Shown in pieces: positions 33,610 through 42,564 of a stretch of DNA of 64,000 nucleotides; the first letter of the stretch is position 1; each line of letters starts with the position of its first letter. The notes beneath the pieces were generated by a model. The model was given only the letters and a program-made list of their open reading frames with translations, did not search any database and had not been told where the DNA came from. The translations under genes were made by a program, and so were the position numbers. Source of the stretch: Cellvibrio sp. KY-GH-1 (GTDB lineage: Bacteria > Pseudomonadota > Gammaproteobacteria > Pseudomonadales > Cellvibrionaceae); NCBI RefSeq assembly GCF_008806975.1, contig NZ_CP031728.1:2687501-2751500 (forward strand), in the 5' to 3' direction.

Positions 33610-36402
33610 CTACTTCGCTGCGGTCACTTCGATTTCATACCACAAGCTCGCGGTTGCGCCATTCAATACCAGTTGCGCCTTGCCGCCGTTATCGCCCACC
33701 GCCAACGCCGCTTTTCGCTGACCGGTTTCATCCAGAACCCAAGCCTTTGTACGCGCACTGGCAAATGGCAAATCCAGAGTGACAGGAATAACCTCCACCA
33801 GCGTTGGGCTGGTCCCCCAATTTGTGCCCAGCGAATTTTTCGCTGCGCTTTTCCACTGCATATTCGTGTTTTCGGCATTGCCAGTTGCCACTACCAAAAT
33901 TTTCGCTTCGCTATCGATATCGCTAAAACTACCCTGCTGCGCGGTGAGCGCAACCGTTGCCCAATTGTTAGCAGTGGCCGCCACTTTAATACCGACATTA
34001 CCCAGTATAAGCGCGCGATTATTAATAAAGCCGATCAACGATTTGGTTTTCGCTGTATTTACCGTTACCAAACCCTGATTGACTTGAGAGAGATTCCACA
34101 CCAGCTCATTGGTATCCGAGGCCACTTGGGTTTGGTTGCTCGCCACCGGTGCGGTGCTCAAACCCTGCGGGTTTGCACTCACATCCAACGCAAAACGTTT
34201 GGTGAGCGGAATATCATTGGGTACATTTAAATGTGAGCCATTGGCGACATTCCAAGCTCCACCTTTACTCACCAACACACCTAGTTCCGTAGCCGGATCA
34301 AAATTCATCAGCAGTTGGCTTTGTGCCGCCGCCACATCGCCGCGCCGGAACATATTCGCGGCAATCAGCATATTGGCCATTTTGGTGGGGTGCGCATTCA
34401 TGCTGAAAAAATCGCTGAAGTAACCCTGTCCCCAATTATCATTGGGCCCGGCGTCATAGGCAAACATCATAATGCCGTCCCAATCTTGCAGCGCACCGTA
34501 AGCCGCGACCAGCAGCTGCCCCTCACTGCCGTAGCTATTGGGCGATGAATGCTGGTACTCGGAAATGGTAAAGGGCATCCCCTGAATACGCTGCTTCGCC
34601 AGTGCGGTCAGGGTATTGTTAAAGGTGTTGACCATGGATTGGTTATCCACCGTCCAATTCACCGCATCCCAATCCGCCGTTGGAAATACCGGATGCTGCC
34701 AGTAGGCATGTGCGTCGGCAAAATCAAATTGTTTATGGGTTCCCGGCGGCGTATTCATAATCGCAGTGCCTGTTACCAAACCACTAAAACCTATGGTGGC
34801 TTTTATGTGGTTTTTCATATCCGCCCAGTAGGCCGTTTCCAACGCGCGTAAAAAATCTGCCCAATCTTTATCGCGCCCATTGGTGTAGCCGGCTGAGCGC
34901 AAATTGTTACCAATGGTTTTTGCATCCAGGGACTGGCCCGCAGGCAATTTGCCAATACTTCCGCCCGCTTTAAAACTGACATCGCCAATATAAACTGTCG
35001 CAAGCGTATTACCGAAGCCGTTGAAATTAATGCGCACATTGGTATCGCTTTGGCTGGCAATAAAGCTGGTTTCAAAATATTGCCAACTACTGGTCAGCGA
35101 ATAATTGCGCTCGAGTAATGTTGTCCAAGGGTCGTAAGCCAACCCCATGGCTGCGCCGAGTTGCCGAGCAGTATCCGCCTTAGCCCAAAAACCCAAGGTA
35201 TAAAGCTGATCTTTTATTATCGCGAGATTGCCCTGATTTAATTGCACATTCCAACTTGCAGAGCCCGCTTGGGTTACTTTTAACTCCACGCCGCCGCGCC
35301 CGGCAAAACTACCGGCCGTTGCAGTAACTTTTGCTGTATCGTGTTGTTCGATATTCCAACCGCTAGTGCCGTTGGCGAAATTATTATTGGCCAACTTTTC
35401 AGAACCCAGAGGTTGATCAAGCGCACCCCATCCAGCTTCCAACGTGGCGGTAGATGCATACTTTTCCGCAAGCCAGTTATTCCAGCGCTCATTCAGCATC
35501 GCACTGAATACTTGCGGCCACTTATCGATCGAGCCATCGTAATACTGCTGAAAAATGCCGTTCTCGTTATTAATTTCCACAAAGGCAATTGCCGGATCTT
35601 CCGCATAAGTTAATCCTGTGTAGGGATTTTTATGGGTCAGCAATTGTGTTGCAAATTCTTTTTCCAGATTGCGAAAAGTCGGGGATACATAACCCAACAC
35701 ATGACGCTGTTTCCAGGTGAGCTGACTGATGTCTGCGGGTAAACCATCAGCGGCAGAAAAATCGCGCGAGTTAATTAAATTGAGATTGATGTAAATGCCG
35801 TTGAGTTTGAGCTGATGGATAAAATAATCCAGCTTGTCGAGGTTATCAGCATCCAGCGAACGACTATTACCCGCTGCATAATTGATAATACTTTTGGCCC
35901 CGAAGTTATTATCCATATGATGGAATCGCACCAGGTTCACGCCAAACTTGGCTAAACGCCCGGCCACTTTCTCCGCATTGTTCTTGGCTGTAAGTGTGGA
36001 GCTGGCGGTGATATTCACCCCCAGGAAACGAACGCGTTCGCTCCCCGCAACGAAATGCGCATGACCATCGACTCTAATTGCGCCGAACTTGCCAGCCGGC
36101 TTATGGTTCAATAAATCGCCAACCTGGGTAATGCCGCTCGCGGCATCATCAAAAGGCAAAACGAAGGGAACCATTTGGTTAGACATCGCCCCCGAACTTG
36201 AGCTTTGCACAACCGACGCCACGGACGAAGAGGCCGGCGTGCTCACGGGGGTCGAGCTTGATGCTTTTGAGCTTACAGCCGCTGAGGCGGGTCCCCCGGA
36301 ATCCTTACTCCCACCCCCGCCACTACCGCAGGCGGACAGCCAACCACAACAACATAGGACAAACGCGGGCACCAGGAGGGGATTGATAAGCGTTAATTTC
36401 AT
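33610..36402 (-). CDS. Secreted lipoprotein glycoside hydrolase with a nested carbohydrate-binding module
   Basis: 930 residues. A lipoprotein signal with lipobox LSAC (Cys25) and a Ser-rich linker (about 32-72) suggest a protein tethered to the outer membrane and reaching outwards. From about 78 there is a clan-A-like (beta/alpha)8 hydrolase: VRFLGVNITASS, NLVRFHHMD, an acid/base candidate in EINNENG (Glu280) and a nucleophile candidate in FTISEYQH (Glu615). Residues about 337-478 look like a CBM4/9-type beta-sandwich (NNNFANGTSGW ... VYIGDVSF) between those two. The substrate is not deducible; a plant polysaccharide is likely. Single gene, divergent from rpsT. Confidence 0.8.
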   Translation of the reverse strand: MKLTLINPLLVPAFVLCCCGWLSACGSGGGGSKDSGGPASAAVSSKASSSTPVSTPASSSVASVVQSSSSGAMSNQMVPFVLPFDDAASGITQVGDLLNHKPAGKFGAIRVDGHAHFVAGSERVRFLGVNITASSTLTAKNNAEKVAGRLAKFGVNLVRFHHMDNNFGAKSIINYAAGNSRSLDADNLDKLDYFIHQLKLNGIYINLNLINSRDFSAADGLPADISQLTWKQRHVLGYVSPTFRNLEKEFATQLLTHKNPYTGLTYAEDPAIAFVEINNENGIFQQYYDGSIDKWPQVFSAMLNERWNNWLAEKYASTATLEAGWGALDQPLGSEKLANNNFANGTSGWNIEQHDTAKVTATAGSFAGRGGVELKVTQAGSASWNVQLNQGNLAIIKDQLYTLGFWAKADTARQLGAAMGLAYDPWTTLLERNYSLTSSWQYFETSFIASQSDTNVRINFNGFGNTLATVYIGDVSFKAGGSIGKLPAGQSLDAKTIGNNLRSAGYTNGRDKDWADFLRALETAYWADMKNHIKATIGFSGLVTGTAIMNTPPGTHKQFDFADAHAYWQHPVFPTADWDAVNWTVDNQSMVNTFNNTLTALAKQRIQGMPFTISEYQHSSPNSYGSEGQLLVAAYGALQDWDGIMMFAYDAGPNDNWGQGYFSDFFSMNAHPTKMANMLIAANMFRRGDVAAAQSQLLMNFDPATELGVLVSKGGAWNVANGSHLNVPNDIPLTKRFALDVSANPQGLSTAPVASNQTQVASDTNELVWNLSQVNQGLVTVNTAKTKSLIGFINNRALILGNVGIKVAATANNWATVALTAQQGSFSDIDSEAKILVVATGNAENTNMQWKSAAKNSLGTNWGTSPTLVEVIPVTLDLPFASARTKAWVLDETGQRKAALAVGDNGGKAQLVLNGATASLWYEIEVTAAK

Positions 36403-36553
36403 CGTAGGAGCACTCCGTAAGGCTTTTTATCTTTATAAGTTGCTCAAAGTGTATCCAGAATCCAAGATTTAACCTCTTGTTGGCGTGTAAACTATCGTAA
36501 AAATCTGATCACACCGACCAAGCTCGATTAGCACCCAAAATGTGTTTCTTTGG

Positions 36554-36581
36554 TTGACAAACCGCGTTAAGACGGCATAAT
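36554..36581 (+). promoter_or_regulatory. rpsT promoter
   Basis: Consensus -35 TTGACA (36554-36559), a 16-bp spacer, and -10 CATAAT (36576-36581, 5 of 6). Transcription would begin about 60 bp before the S20 start codon. Confidence 0.75.
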
Positions 36582-36649
36582 GTCGCGTCCCTGAATCCAG
36601 ACCCTTTTTTAGACAGTTTTAACCCGAATTTATATATAGGAGCACTAAG

Positions 36650-36916
36650 GTGGCAAATTCACCCCAAGCTAAAAAACGCGCGCGTCAGAATGAAAAAGCT
36701 CGCAAGCACAACGCAAGCATGCGCTCTATGGGGCGTACTTACCTCAAGAAAGTGCTGGCTGCTATCGCTACTGGCGATAAAGCTGCTGCTCAAGCCGCTT
36801 ATGTTTCTGCAGTTTCTGTGATTGATCGTATCGCCGACAAAGGCTTGATCCACAAAAACAAAGCTGCTCGTCACAAGAGCCGTTTGAACGCTAAAGTAAA
36901 GGCACTGGCTGCTTAA
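36650..36916 (+). CDS. rpsT: 30S ribosomal protein S20
   Basis: An 88-residue basic helical protein that binds 16S r[24 protein letters not shown] and the Lys/Arg/Ala-rich remainder are diagnostic. The start codon is GTG with GGAG upstream; in E. coli the same gene uses UUG, a weak start linked to autoregulation, so the non-ATG start may matter here too. Followed by a terminator. Confidence 0.98.
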   Translation: MANSPQAKKRARQNEKARKHNASMRSMGRTYLKKVLAAIATGDKAAAQAAYVSAVSVIDRIADKGLIHKNKAARHKSRLNAKVKALAA

Positions 36917-37218
36917 GCGCACCAGACCAGCAGTACAAAAACCGGCTACGGCCGGTTTTTTTGTGCCCGCAATTTGTGCATGTAGAGTTAATCAGCAGCA
37001 ATCAGCCGATAAACTCACCTCTCAGGGCAATTTAAGCTCTATACAGTGTCACAAAAACAGATTAAATTCGGCAGCAACTTTTGGCTGGAAGGCTATTCCA
37101 GCGCTATAACAACAAGAGCCGGATTTGCAGGTAACTCCTCCAGACTGACCAAAACACGGACACAGCCATCTGCAGGCACCCGAAATCCGATAGCACATAC
37201 TAATAATGGAGATACCCT
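36917..37218. other. 302-bp intergenic stretch between rpsT and the MaoP-like gene
   Basis: Holds the rpsT terminator at the left, then no credible coding frame. A perfect 7-bp hairpin (GCTGGAA-GGCTA-TTCCAGC, 37084-37102) lies about 115 bp before the MaoP-like start and may belong to its leader. I cannot place a promoter with confidence. Confidence 0.5.
36937..36962 (+). terminator. rpsT terminator
   Basis: ACCGGC-TACG-GCCGGT stem preceded by A4 and followed by T7, starting about 20 bp after the stop codon. Confidence 0.9.
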
Positions 37219-37623
37219 ATGTTGCCGCGTGATCATTACCTGAAACAAACATTCCAGGATGCTGTGAATTTCCCTGAAGGATTTGAGAAGGGGGGGTTAT
37301 CCGATGTTCAAGCAAGGTTGATACGCAAACACGGAGTCCTGATTAACGCCCTGATGCAAGAAGAAGTTTCCGACCCCACCACTGACGACCAACACATCCT
37401 CAAAGTTATCGCCAACCAAAGCGCCCCCAAAAGCCCCATTGAACAAGCTTGGGTTAAATACCTGTCCATCGCAAAAGCCCGCCAGGCTTCAGCGCCAACC
37501 AAAACCAAAACCAAACCCAAGGCAAAAGCGGCAGAGCCCGTGGCTACAGAAACAAAGCCCAAAGCAGCCGATGCAAAACCCGCCAAAACCACCAAGAAAG
37601 CCACCAAAACCGAGGCGGGTTGA
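37219..37623 (+). CDS. MaoP/DUF413-like protein with a Lys/Ala/Pro-rich tail
   Basis: 134 residues. The first 90 match the E. coli MaoP (YifE) pattern: FPEGFEKGGLSDVQARLIRKHG, ..., SPIEQAWVKYLS. MaoP acts with maoS to organise the Ori macrodomain. The last 45 residues are a low-complexity tail of Lys, Ala, Pro and Thr (TKTKTKPKAKAAEPVA, PAKTTKKATKT) like histone H1 or AlgP, which would bind DNA non-specifically. E. coli MaoP lacks this tail. GGAG precedes the ATG. The next promoter's -35 box overlaps its stop codon. Confidence 0.8.
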   Translation: MLPRDHYLKQTFQDAVNFPEGFEKGGLSDVQARLIRKHGVLINALMQEEVSDPTTDDQHILKVIANQSAPKSPIEQAWVKYLSIAKARQASAPTKTKTKPKAKAAEPVATETKPKAADAKPAKTTKKATKTEAG

Positions 37624-37648
37624 CAACTCCAGCGCATTGCTGAAAAAT
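37620..37648 (+). promoter_or_regulatory. Predicted promoter for the riboswitch / zinc-ribbon transcript
   Basis: A perfect -35 TTGACA at 37620-37625 overlaps the MaoP-like stop codon. After 17 bp comes AAAAAT (37643-37648, 4 of 6 against TATAAT). The start of transcription would be about 37655, just before the first strand of the riboswitch, which is what one would expect of a dedicated leader promoter. Confidence 0.55.
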
Positions 37649-37657
37649 CCGCCCTAC

Positions 37658-37781
37658 CGAAGGGGAGTAGTTCCCGCTGCGGATGTCGTCATCACGAGCC
37701 TTATCACTACACAGGCTCCGGCGCCGCAGGCAAATGCCCAGCATTTGTGAACGAGACCTTTGTCGCAATGACAAAGGTTTC
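37658..37781 (+). ncRNA. yybP-ykoY-type (Mn2+) riboswitch with expression platform
   Basis: The region folds as expected for the family. P1: CGAAGG (37658-37663) with CCTTTG (37757-37762). L1 holds the conserved GGGGAGTAG. P2: CTGCGG (37677-37682) with CCGCAG (37724-37729). L3-side strand: GTCGTCATCAC. P3: GAGCCT (37696-37701) with AGGCTC (37713-37718). P4: GCAAATGC (37730-37737) with GCATTTGT (37741-37748). The 3' strand of P1 is also the left arm of a rival hairpin, GAGACCTTTGTC / GACAAAGGTTTC (37753-37781), which fits an on/off switch. The downstream gene is the zinc-ribbon protein. Confidence 0.85.
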
Positions 37782-37831
37782 GCGTGTCCGGTCGTTGCGT
37801 TTTTTATTCACGCCTCATTCGGAGACACATT

Positions 37832-38224
37832 ATGCACTGCCCCAATCCCAGCTGTTACGAATCCCCCGATCGCCCTCACCTGCTCATTTCCGAGCGCTCG
37901 GGTATTGAAATTGACTACTGCCCCAAATGTCGTGGCGTTTGGCTGGATCGCGGAGAACTGGATAAGTTGATTGAACGCGCACAGGAAGACGCGGCACCAA
38001 CACCACAAGTCCAACCTGAGCCCGCCCGCAGCTATCAGGAACAAACTTACCGCCCACAACATCAAGAACAGCACTATCGCCCGCAAGAACCCCAGTACAA
38101 AGAGCAGCGCCAGTACGACTCACATCGAAAAGATTACGATGACCGCAAGCATCACAACTATGGCGGTCACTACGGTAAACCCTACAAAAAGAAATCCATC
38201 CTGAGCGAAATTTTTGATTTTTAA
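37832..38224 (+). CDS. zf-TFIIB-type zinc-ribbon protein with His/Gln/Tyr-rich tail
   Basis: 130 residues from the ATG at 37832 with GGAG upstream. An N-terminal zinc ribbon, CPNPSCYES and YCPKCRGVWLDRGELDKLIE, is typical of the zf-TFIIB domain. Then comes a low-complexity tail rich in Gln, Tyr, His, Lys and Arg (about 60-118; HKD, DRKHHNYGGHYG) and a conserved-looking end KKKSILSEIFDF. Function is not known; the His-rich tail could bind metal. It is the first gene after the Mn2+ riboswitch, so its expression should follow manganese. A terminator follows at 38275. Confidence 0.85.
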   Translation: MHCPNPSCYESPDRPHLLISERSGIEIDYCPKCRGVWLDRGELDKLIERAQEDAAPTPQVQPEPARSYQEQTYRPQHQEQHYRPQEPQYKEQRQYDSHRKDYDDRKHHNYGGHYGKPYKKKSILSEIFDF

Positions 38225-38274
38225 CGATTGATTGCAGGCTGTTCGATAAATTGGCGAGCGATTATTTTGCAAAT

Positions 38275-38305
38275 AAAAAAGGCGTGCACCGGGCACGCCT
38301 TTTTT
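38275..38305. terminator. Bidirectional terminator between the zinc-ribbon and GH94 genes
   Basis: GGCGTGC-ACCGG-GCACGCC with A6 on the left and T6 on the right; works for both convergent genes. Confidence 0.9.
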
Positions 38306-38332
38306 ATTTTCGCTGGCAGTGAAATGAGCAAA

Positions 38333-40696
38333 TCAGGGAATTAACACTTCCAACTGATATTCACTACCAGCCACAATATTGCGCACACAATTATCTGCCA
38401 ACAAATCGCCATTGCAGCGCAATTGCAATTTGTCAGTTGCACCGCGCTTGATACTGACATTGAAGCGCGCACCGCGGAATTCGCGCACCGCTGTGGCTTC
38501 ATTCCAGGCCGATGGCAATTGCGGATTCACGCGCAGGCCTTCGGTATCCCCCTGCAAACCAAAAATACCTTCCACCATGCAGCGATACACCCAGGACACA
38601 GTGCCAGTATTAAACAGTTGCGATGAGCGACCAGCAGTGCGCGGATACTGATAGTAAGCACCGCGATAATAGTTAGGGATATACACCGGCAATTGGCCGC
38701 GCTGCAAATAATCCGCTTCCGATGGGCCGGGAATCATCTGCCGCAACAGCTTATAGGCGCGATCTTTTTCGGCGATAGTGAACAAACTGTAAATGTAGAA
38801 AATGGCAGCATGGTTATACACAGAACCGTTTTCCGCTGACCCAGGGTGCTTCTGGGTTACACGGCCAACGTCATCGCGCATAGAGGTAAAGGCAGGAGCC
38901 AACATGGCCACACCGTAAGGCGTTTCCAGCTGCGCTTCTACGGCGGCGATCATCTTATCGCGCTGCTCATTATTGGCCGCACCACCGAGAATCGCCCAAC
39001 TTTGCGGGTTCAAAAAGATGCGCCCTTCTTTATCCTTGCTGATGCCAAACACCACATCATCATCGGTAATACCGCGTCCGAACCATTCACCATCCCACAT
39101 ATATTTATTCACTGCTGCATTTACTTCATTAGCACCAGCAATAAATTCCTGCTGCAAATCATTGCGCGATGTTTTTGCGCAGACATCCGCCCACAAATTT
39201 AACGCATAGGCAGTTGCTACCGACAACCAACCAGAAACACCTTTACCCTTGTAACCCACCATATTCATTGGGTCACACCAGTCGCCCTGAGCGATAAAAC
39301 TCAAGCCGCGATAATCGCGCGCCTGCAGCAGCCAGCGCATAGCGTTGCTGATGCGCTCAAATACATTCAGGGTCTTACCATCGTGACCAGGAACCGGCTC
39401 ATTTAAAATCGCGTAATCATTGGTTTCATCCAGATAGGTTTTCAAACACACTGGCAACCAAACGCAGTGATCCGTGTGAGGAATCTGGTTGATGTATTTC
39501 AGCTCAGCACCTTCTACCAGCAAAATACCATCGGGCATAGCACCAGACGCTTCCTGCTGACTCAGCGCATGCAAAAATGCCGCGCGCGTTACCTGGGGCT
39601 TGATAAACGTCATGCCCATATTGTCTTGCAGGTAATTGCGGGTTTGCGGGTCAGTGGTCAAGCGATTGACATCGCCGTGGTAAAACACCTGACGCGGCAA
39701 CCAGTTATTAACAAAGTTATCCAACTCCGCATCCGGAGTTTCAATTTGCAGACAACCGCTGCCGCTGGCAACGTAGGCAGAATATTCAGCGCGCGCCTTG
39801 GCAAAGCCCTGCTCACTCAAATAGGTATCGCGCATTTTTTTGATTTCGGCATCATCAAAGGCCGGGCCAAAAATAAAGCGATAACGCTGTGCGCCATCGG
39901 CTGCCAATTCCAAACGGTACTGCAAAATAGCAGCGGGCGTTTCATAGCGCGCATCACCGCCCGACAAAGTCTCTTGCTGTAATCCCGATGGATTGTGCAA
40001 TCCACCTTCCCCTTCGAAGGTCTCTTGCTTGGCTTCCCAGGCATCGGGCTTTTGCTCATGCAGGAAGAAGGTTTTGTCTTTGAAAAATTTATTTTTAAAG
40101 TGATCCGCCACTTTTTGATAGGGAGTCACGCAGGTTGCCACCATGCCGCCCAGATCAGCACGGTATTCCGCCGACTGGTTCATCCAGGACATATAGCCCA
40201 CCGGGAAATAGGGATAAACACTGATGCGGCGCGCGCGACCGGAGCGATTAATCACTTTTACATCCCAGAGTTCCACCACATCCGCCACCGGCAGGGACAG
40301 CGTAATCTCAACTTCGATGCCGAGTGACTGCAGGGTCCAGCGCAAATCGCTTTTACCGATAGAGAACACATAATTTTCATAGGCCGCGCGCACCGGCTCA
40401 TAGGGCGCCGAAAAAATCTCGCCAGTCTCTTCATCCTTCACATAAAAAAAGCGGCCCGGATGATGCGCATAGTAGGGCTGCTCTGGCTGCATAAATGTCT
40501 TGGCCTCCAGATTCGGCGCATAGGCATACTTGGCCGGTTCAGGCTGCATAAACTGTGCAACCGCGTAACCGCGACAAGTGGATTGAATCATCATGCGCTG
40601 ATTCCACAAAAAACCCGCTGCGCGCGGCATTGCGGTAGGACTGTGCAACTCGTAGCGTTCGCCAGCGTCACTGGCGTTAAGTAGTTTTGTCGTCAT
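38333..40696 (-). CDS. GH94 phosphorylase, probably cellobionic acid phosphorylase
   Basis: 787 residues of the GH94 family of cellobiose-type phosphorylases. N-terminal beta-sandwich ([26 protein letters not shown]), a linker and a helical catalytic barrel with the catalytic Asp candidates in GDWCDPMN (471-478; D472 or D475). It is shorter than typical cellobiose phosphorylases and has the CDPMN loop instead of the more usual DWND(A/C)LN, as in cellobionic acid phosphorylases. The neighbours include a gluconokinase, which fits a reaction cellobionate + Pi to Glc-1-P + gluconate. Substrate is inferred, not seen. Confidence 0.82.
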   Translation of the reverse strand: MTTKLLNASDAGERYELHSPTAMPRAAGFLWNQRMMIQSTCRGYAVAQFMQPEPAKYAYAPNLEAKTFMQPEQPYYAHHPGRFFYVKDEETGEIFSAPYEPVRAAYENYVFSIGKSDLRWTLQSLGIEVEITLSLPVADVVELWDVKVINRSGRARRISVYPYFPVGYMSWMNQSAEYRADLGGMVATCVTPYQKVADHFKNKFFKDKTFFLHEQKPDAWEAKQETFEGEGGLHNPSGLQQETLSGGDARYETPAAILQYRLELAADGAQRYRFIFGPAFDDAEIKKMRDTYLSEQGFAKARAEYSAYVASGSGCLQIETPDAELDNFVNNWLPRQVFYHGDVNRLTTDPQTRNYLQDNMGMTFIKPQVTRAAFLHALSQQEASGAMPDGILLVEGAELKYINQIPHTDHCVWLPVCLKTYLDETNDYAILNEPVPGHDGKTLNVFERISNAMRWLLQARDYRGLSFIAQGDWCDPMNMVGYKGKGVSGWLSVATAYALNLWADVCAKTSRNDLQQEFIAGANEVNAAVNKYMWDGEWFGRGITDDDVVFGISKDKEGRIFLNPQSWAILGGAANNEQRDKMIAAVEAQLETPYGVAMLAPAFTSMRDDVGRVTQKHPGSAENGSVYNHAAIFYIYSLFTIAEKDRAYKLLRQMIPGPSEADYLQRGQLPVYIPNYYRGAYYQYPRTAGRSSQLFNTGTVSWVYRCMVEGIFGLQGDTEGLRVNPQLPSAWNEATAVREFRGARFNVSIKRGATDKLQLRCNGDLLADNCVRNIVAGSEYQLEVLIP

Positions 40697-40798
40697 AGGA
40701 AGCTCTGGAGTCTTGTAAATTTATACGTATTGAAATGCAGCAGCCGAATTTTTCCCGCCCATTCTAACCAGGGAGAAAAGTTCGGCAGCGAAAAATAA

Positions 40799-42442
40799 TT
40801 ACGAGTGGCGAGACTTAAGTTCGACTTGAACTTTTTCCACCTGCTTATCCGTCAGGTTGTAAAAAATCAGCGAAAACGCCGTGACCAGCGCGAACAGTCC
40901 GGGAACAACTGTCTGCATATAGACAATACTGTCAAGCGAGGCGCCCGCCTGCATTTGTCCCGCCTGATACCCCATAGCCGCGAGTACAGAAAGCATTAAG
41001 GCTGAACCTGCGGCGCTGCCAATTTTTTGCGAAAAAGTGGTTGCCGCAAATGTCATGGCGGTAGCGCGACGACCATTTTTCCACTCGTTGTAATCGGCCA
41101 CATCGGCATACATTGCCCAAGTGATCGGCGGCTTAAATCCCAAGGCGATGCTGATCAAAATATTCAGCGCAAACATCCACAGAATTTCAGCGGGCAAATC
41201 CGCGCTGTCCTGAGTGGTGCCATCGGCGCGAGTGCGCACTACGCTAAGGGTTTGACCCTTGGCATTTTCCAGCGAAATCACCGGTCCGGTTTCTTCCAGC
41301 GCAACGCGCTCTTTAATAATCCAGAAAATTTTGTCGTGACGCAGCCACTGATAGCTGTCGCCCGGTGCTTGGTCTCCATCGAGCAATTCGCTCGCATTTA
41401 ATTGCACGAGTTCACTGCCGGAAATGTCCACCACGCCATGACGATCAGGCTTGGGGACAAAAGTGAATGCGATCGAAAGACTGGCTACCACCACCAGCAG
41501 CACCATCATCAGCTTGCGTTTGTCGATGTATTTAGTCACGGTTGAGGCCATCATCGCCCCCACCATCAAACCCGCCATTTGCAAGCCGATGTAATTTCCG
41601 AGCAGATCCGGACGCTCCACAAAATAGCGGAAATAGTAGGCGGCCGAGCTACTGCGCAGCGTCATGGTAATCATGAACACCAGCGCCAACACGAACAGAA
41701 CCATCCAGGGGCGGCAGGTAAACAAATCCTTAAGGTCAACCAGCGGATTGGTTTTTTCCTGGTTCGCCGGAGGCTGAATGCGCTCGCGCGTGGTAAAAAA
41801 AGTCACCAGGAATAAACAGGATGCGATAGTCGCATAGACCGCCATAGTTAATTGCCAACCCTTGGCGCTGTAGCGATCGCCATCGCCAAAATATTCAGCC
41901 AGCTCCGGCGTCGCTGCGCCCACCAAAATACTGCTGAGATACGCAAAGAAAAACCGGGTGCTGTTTAAGGTGTTGCGCTCCTGCACATTGCCGGTAAGCA
42001 CAGCAGAGAGTGAGTTGTAAGGCATATTGAGCACGGTGTAACAGAGCATCAGGAACGCATAGGTGGAATAGGCCCAAATCAATTTGCCCGTCTCGTCCAA
42101 ATCGGGCGTACTCATTGTGAGCACGCCAGCCCCCATCATCGGCAAGGCTCCCCAAATTAAGTAAGGGCGGAATTTTCCCCAGCGAGTGTTGGTGCGATCC
42201 GCGATTCCACCCATTATCGGGTCGGTAATGGCATCAATAATTTTGGTTACCGTCACCATGGTTGCCGCGGCGGCTGGCGCTATACCGAATACGTCGGTAT
42301 AAAAAAATACTAAATAGGAACCGATAATTGCCCAATAAAAATTGAACCCGGCATCTCCCAAACCGTAGCCTATACGTTCGCGCCAACTAAGTTTGGCAAG
42401 GCGATCATTGTTGTTTGTCAGGGACTCTTGCGCGTTCACCAT
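40799..42442 (-). CDS. GPH-family sugar:cation symporter with a large periplasmic insert
   Basis: A 547-residue glycoside-pentoside-hexuronide symporter, about 90 longer than usual. The GPH signature is DPIMGGIADRTNTRWGKFRPY (74-94), and the last third holds MYADVADYNEWKNGRRATAM. Twelve helices. The extra length is a soluble stretch at 331-419 between helices 9 and 10, predicted to be periplasmic. The gene lies 102 bp before the GH94 gene on the same strand, so it most likely imports that enzyme's disaccharide substrate. GGAG precedes the ATG. Confidence 0.88.
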   Translation of the reverse strand: MVNAQESLTNNNDRLAKLSWRERIGYGLGDAGFNFYWAIIGSYLVFFYTDVFGIAPAAAATMVTVTKIIDAITDPIMGGIADRTNTRWGKFRPYLIWGALPMMGAGVLTMSTPDLDETGKLIWAYSTYAFLMLCYTVLNMPYNSLSAVLTGNVQERNTLNSTRFFFAYLSSILVGAATPELAEYFGDGDRYSAKGWQLTMAVYATIASCLFLVTFFTTRERIQPPANQEKTNPLVDLKDLFTCRPWMVLFVLALVFMITMTLRSSSAAYYFRYFVERPDLLGNYIGLQMAGLMVGAMMASTVTKYIDKRKLMMVLLVVVASLSIAFTFVPKPDRHGVVDISGSELVQLNASELLDGDQAPGDSYQWLRHDKIFWIIKERVALEETGPVISLENAKGQTLSVVRTRADGTTQDSADLPAEILWMFALNILISIALGFKPPITWAMYADVADYNEWKNGRRATAMTFAATTFSQKIGSAAGSALMLSVLAAMGYQAGQMQAGASLDSIVYMQTVVPGLFALVTAFSLIFYNLTDKQVEKVQVELKSRHS

Positions 42443-42463
42443 TACTCTCCGGAGTTAATAAGG

Positions 42464-42490
42464 CTTCGCCAGCACCCGGTGCCAGCGAAG
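42464..42490. repeat. Palindrome between the LacI-type regulator and symporter genes
   Basis: CTTCGC-CAGCACC ... GGTGCCAGCGAAG, a near-palindrome of 27 bp with two internal mismatches, 22 bp upstream of the symporter start. It could be an operator for the LacI-type protein or a message hairpin that reduces read-through. GC-rich centre (CCCGG). Confidence 0.45.
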
Positions 42491-42564
42491 TGAGTTGCTG
42501 TGGTCTTGTGATTGCTATAAAGCTGCTTTGTCGTTGGTGTCGGGGGATGAAATGAATGAACTCA

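Noticed and set aside
37046..37243. 65-codon frame upstream of the MaoP-like gene
   Set aside because: Overlaps the MaoP-like start and its leader hairpin, with no family resemblance.
39467..39982. 171-codon plus-strand frame inside the GH94 gene
   Set aside because: Antisense shadow of a clear enzyme gene.
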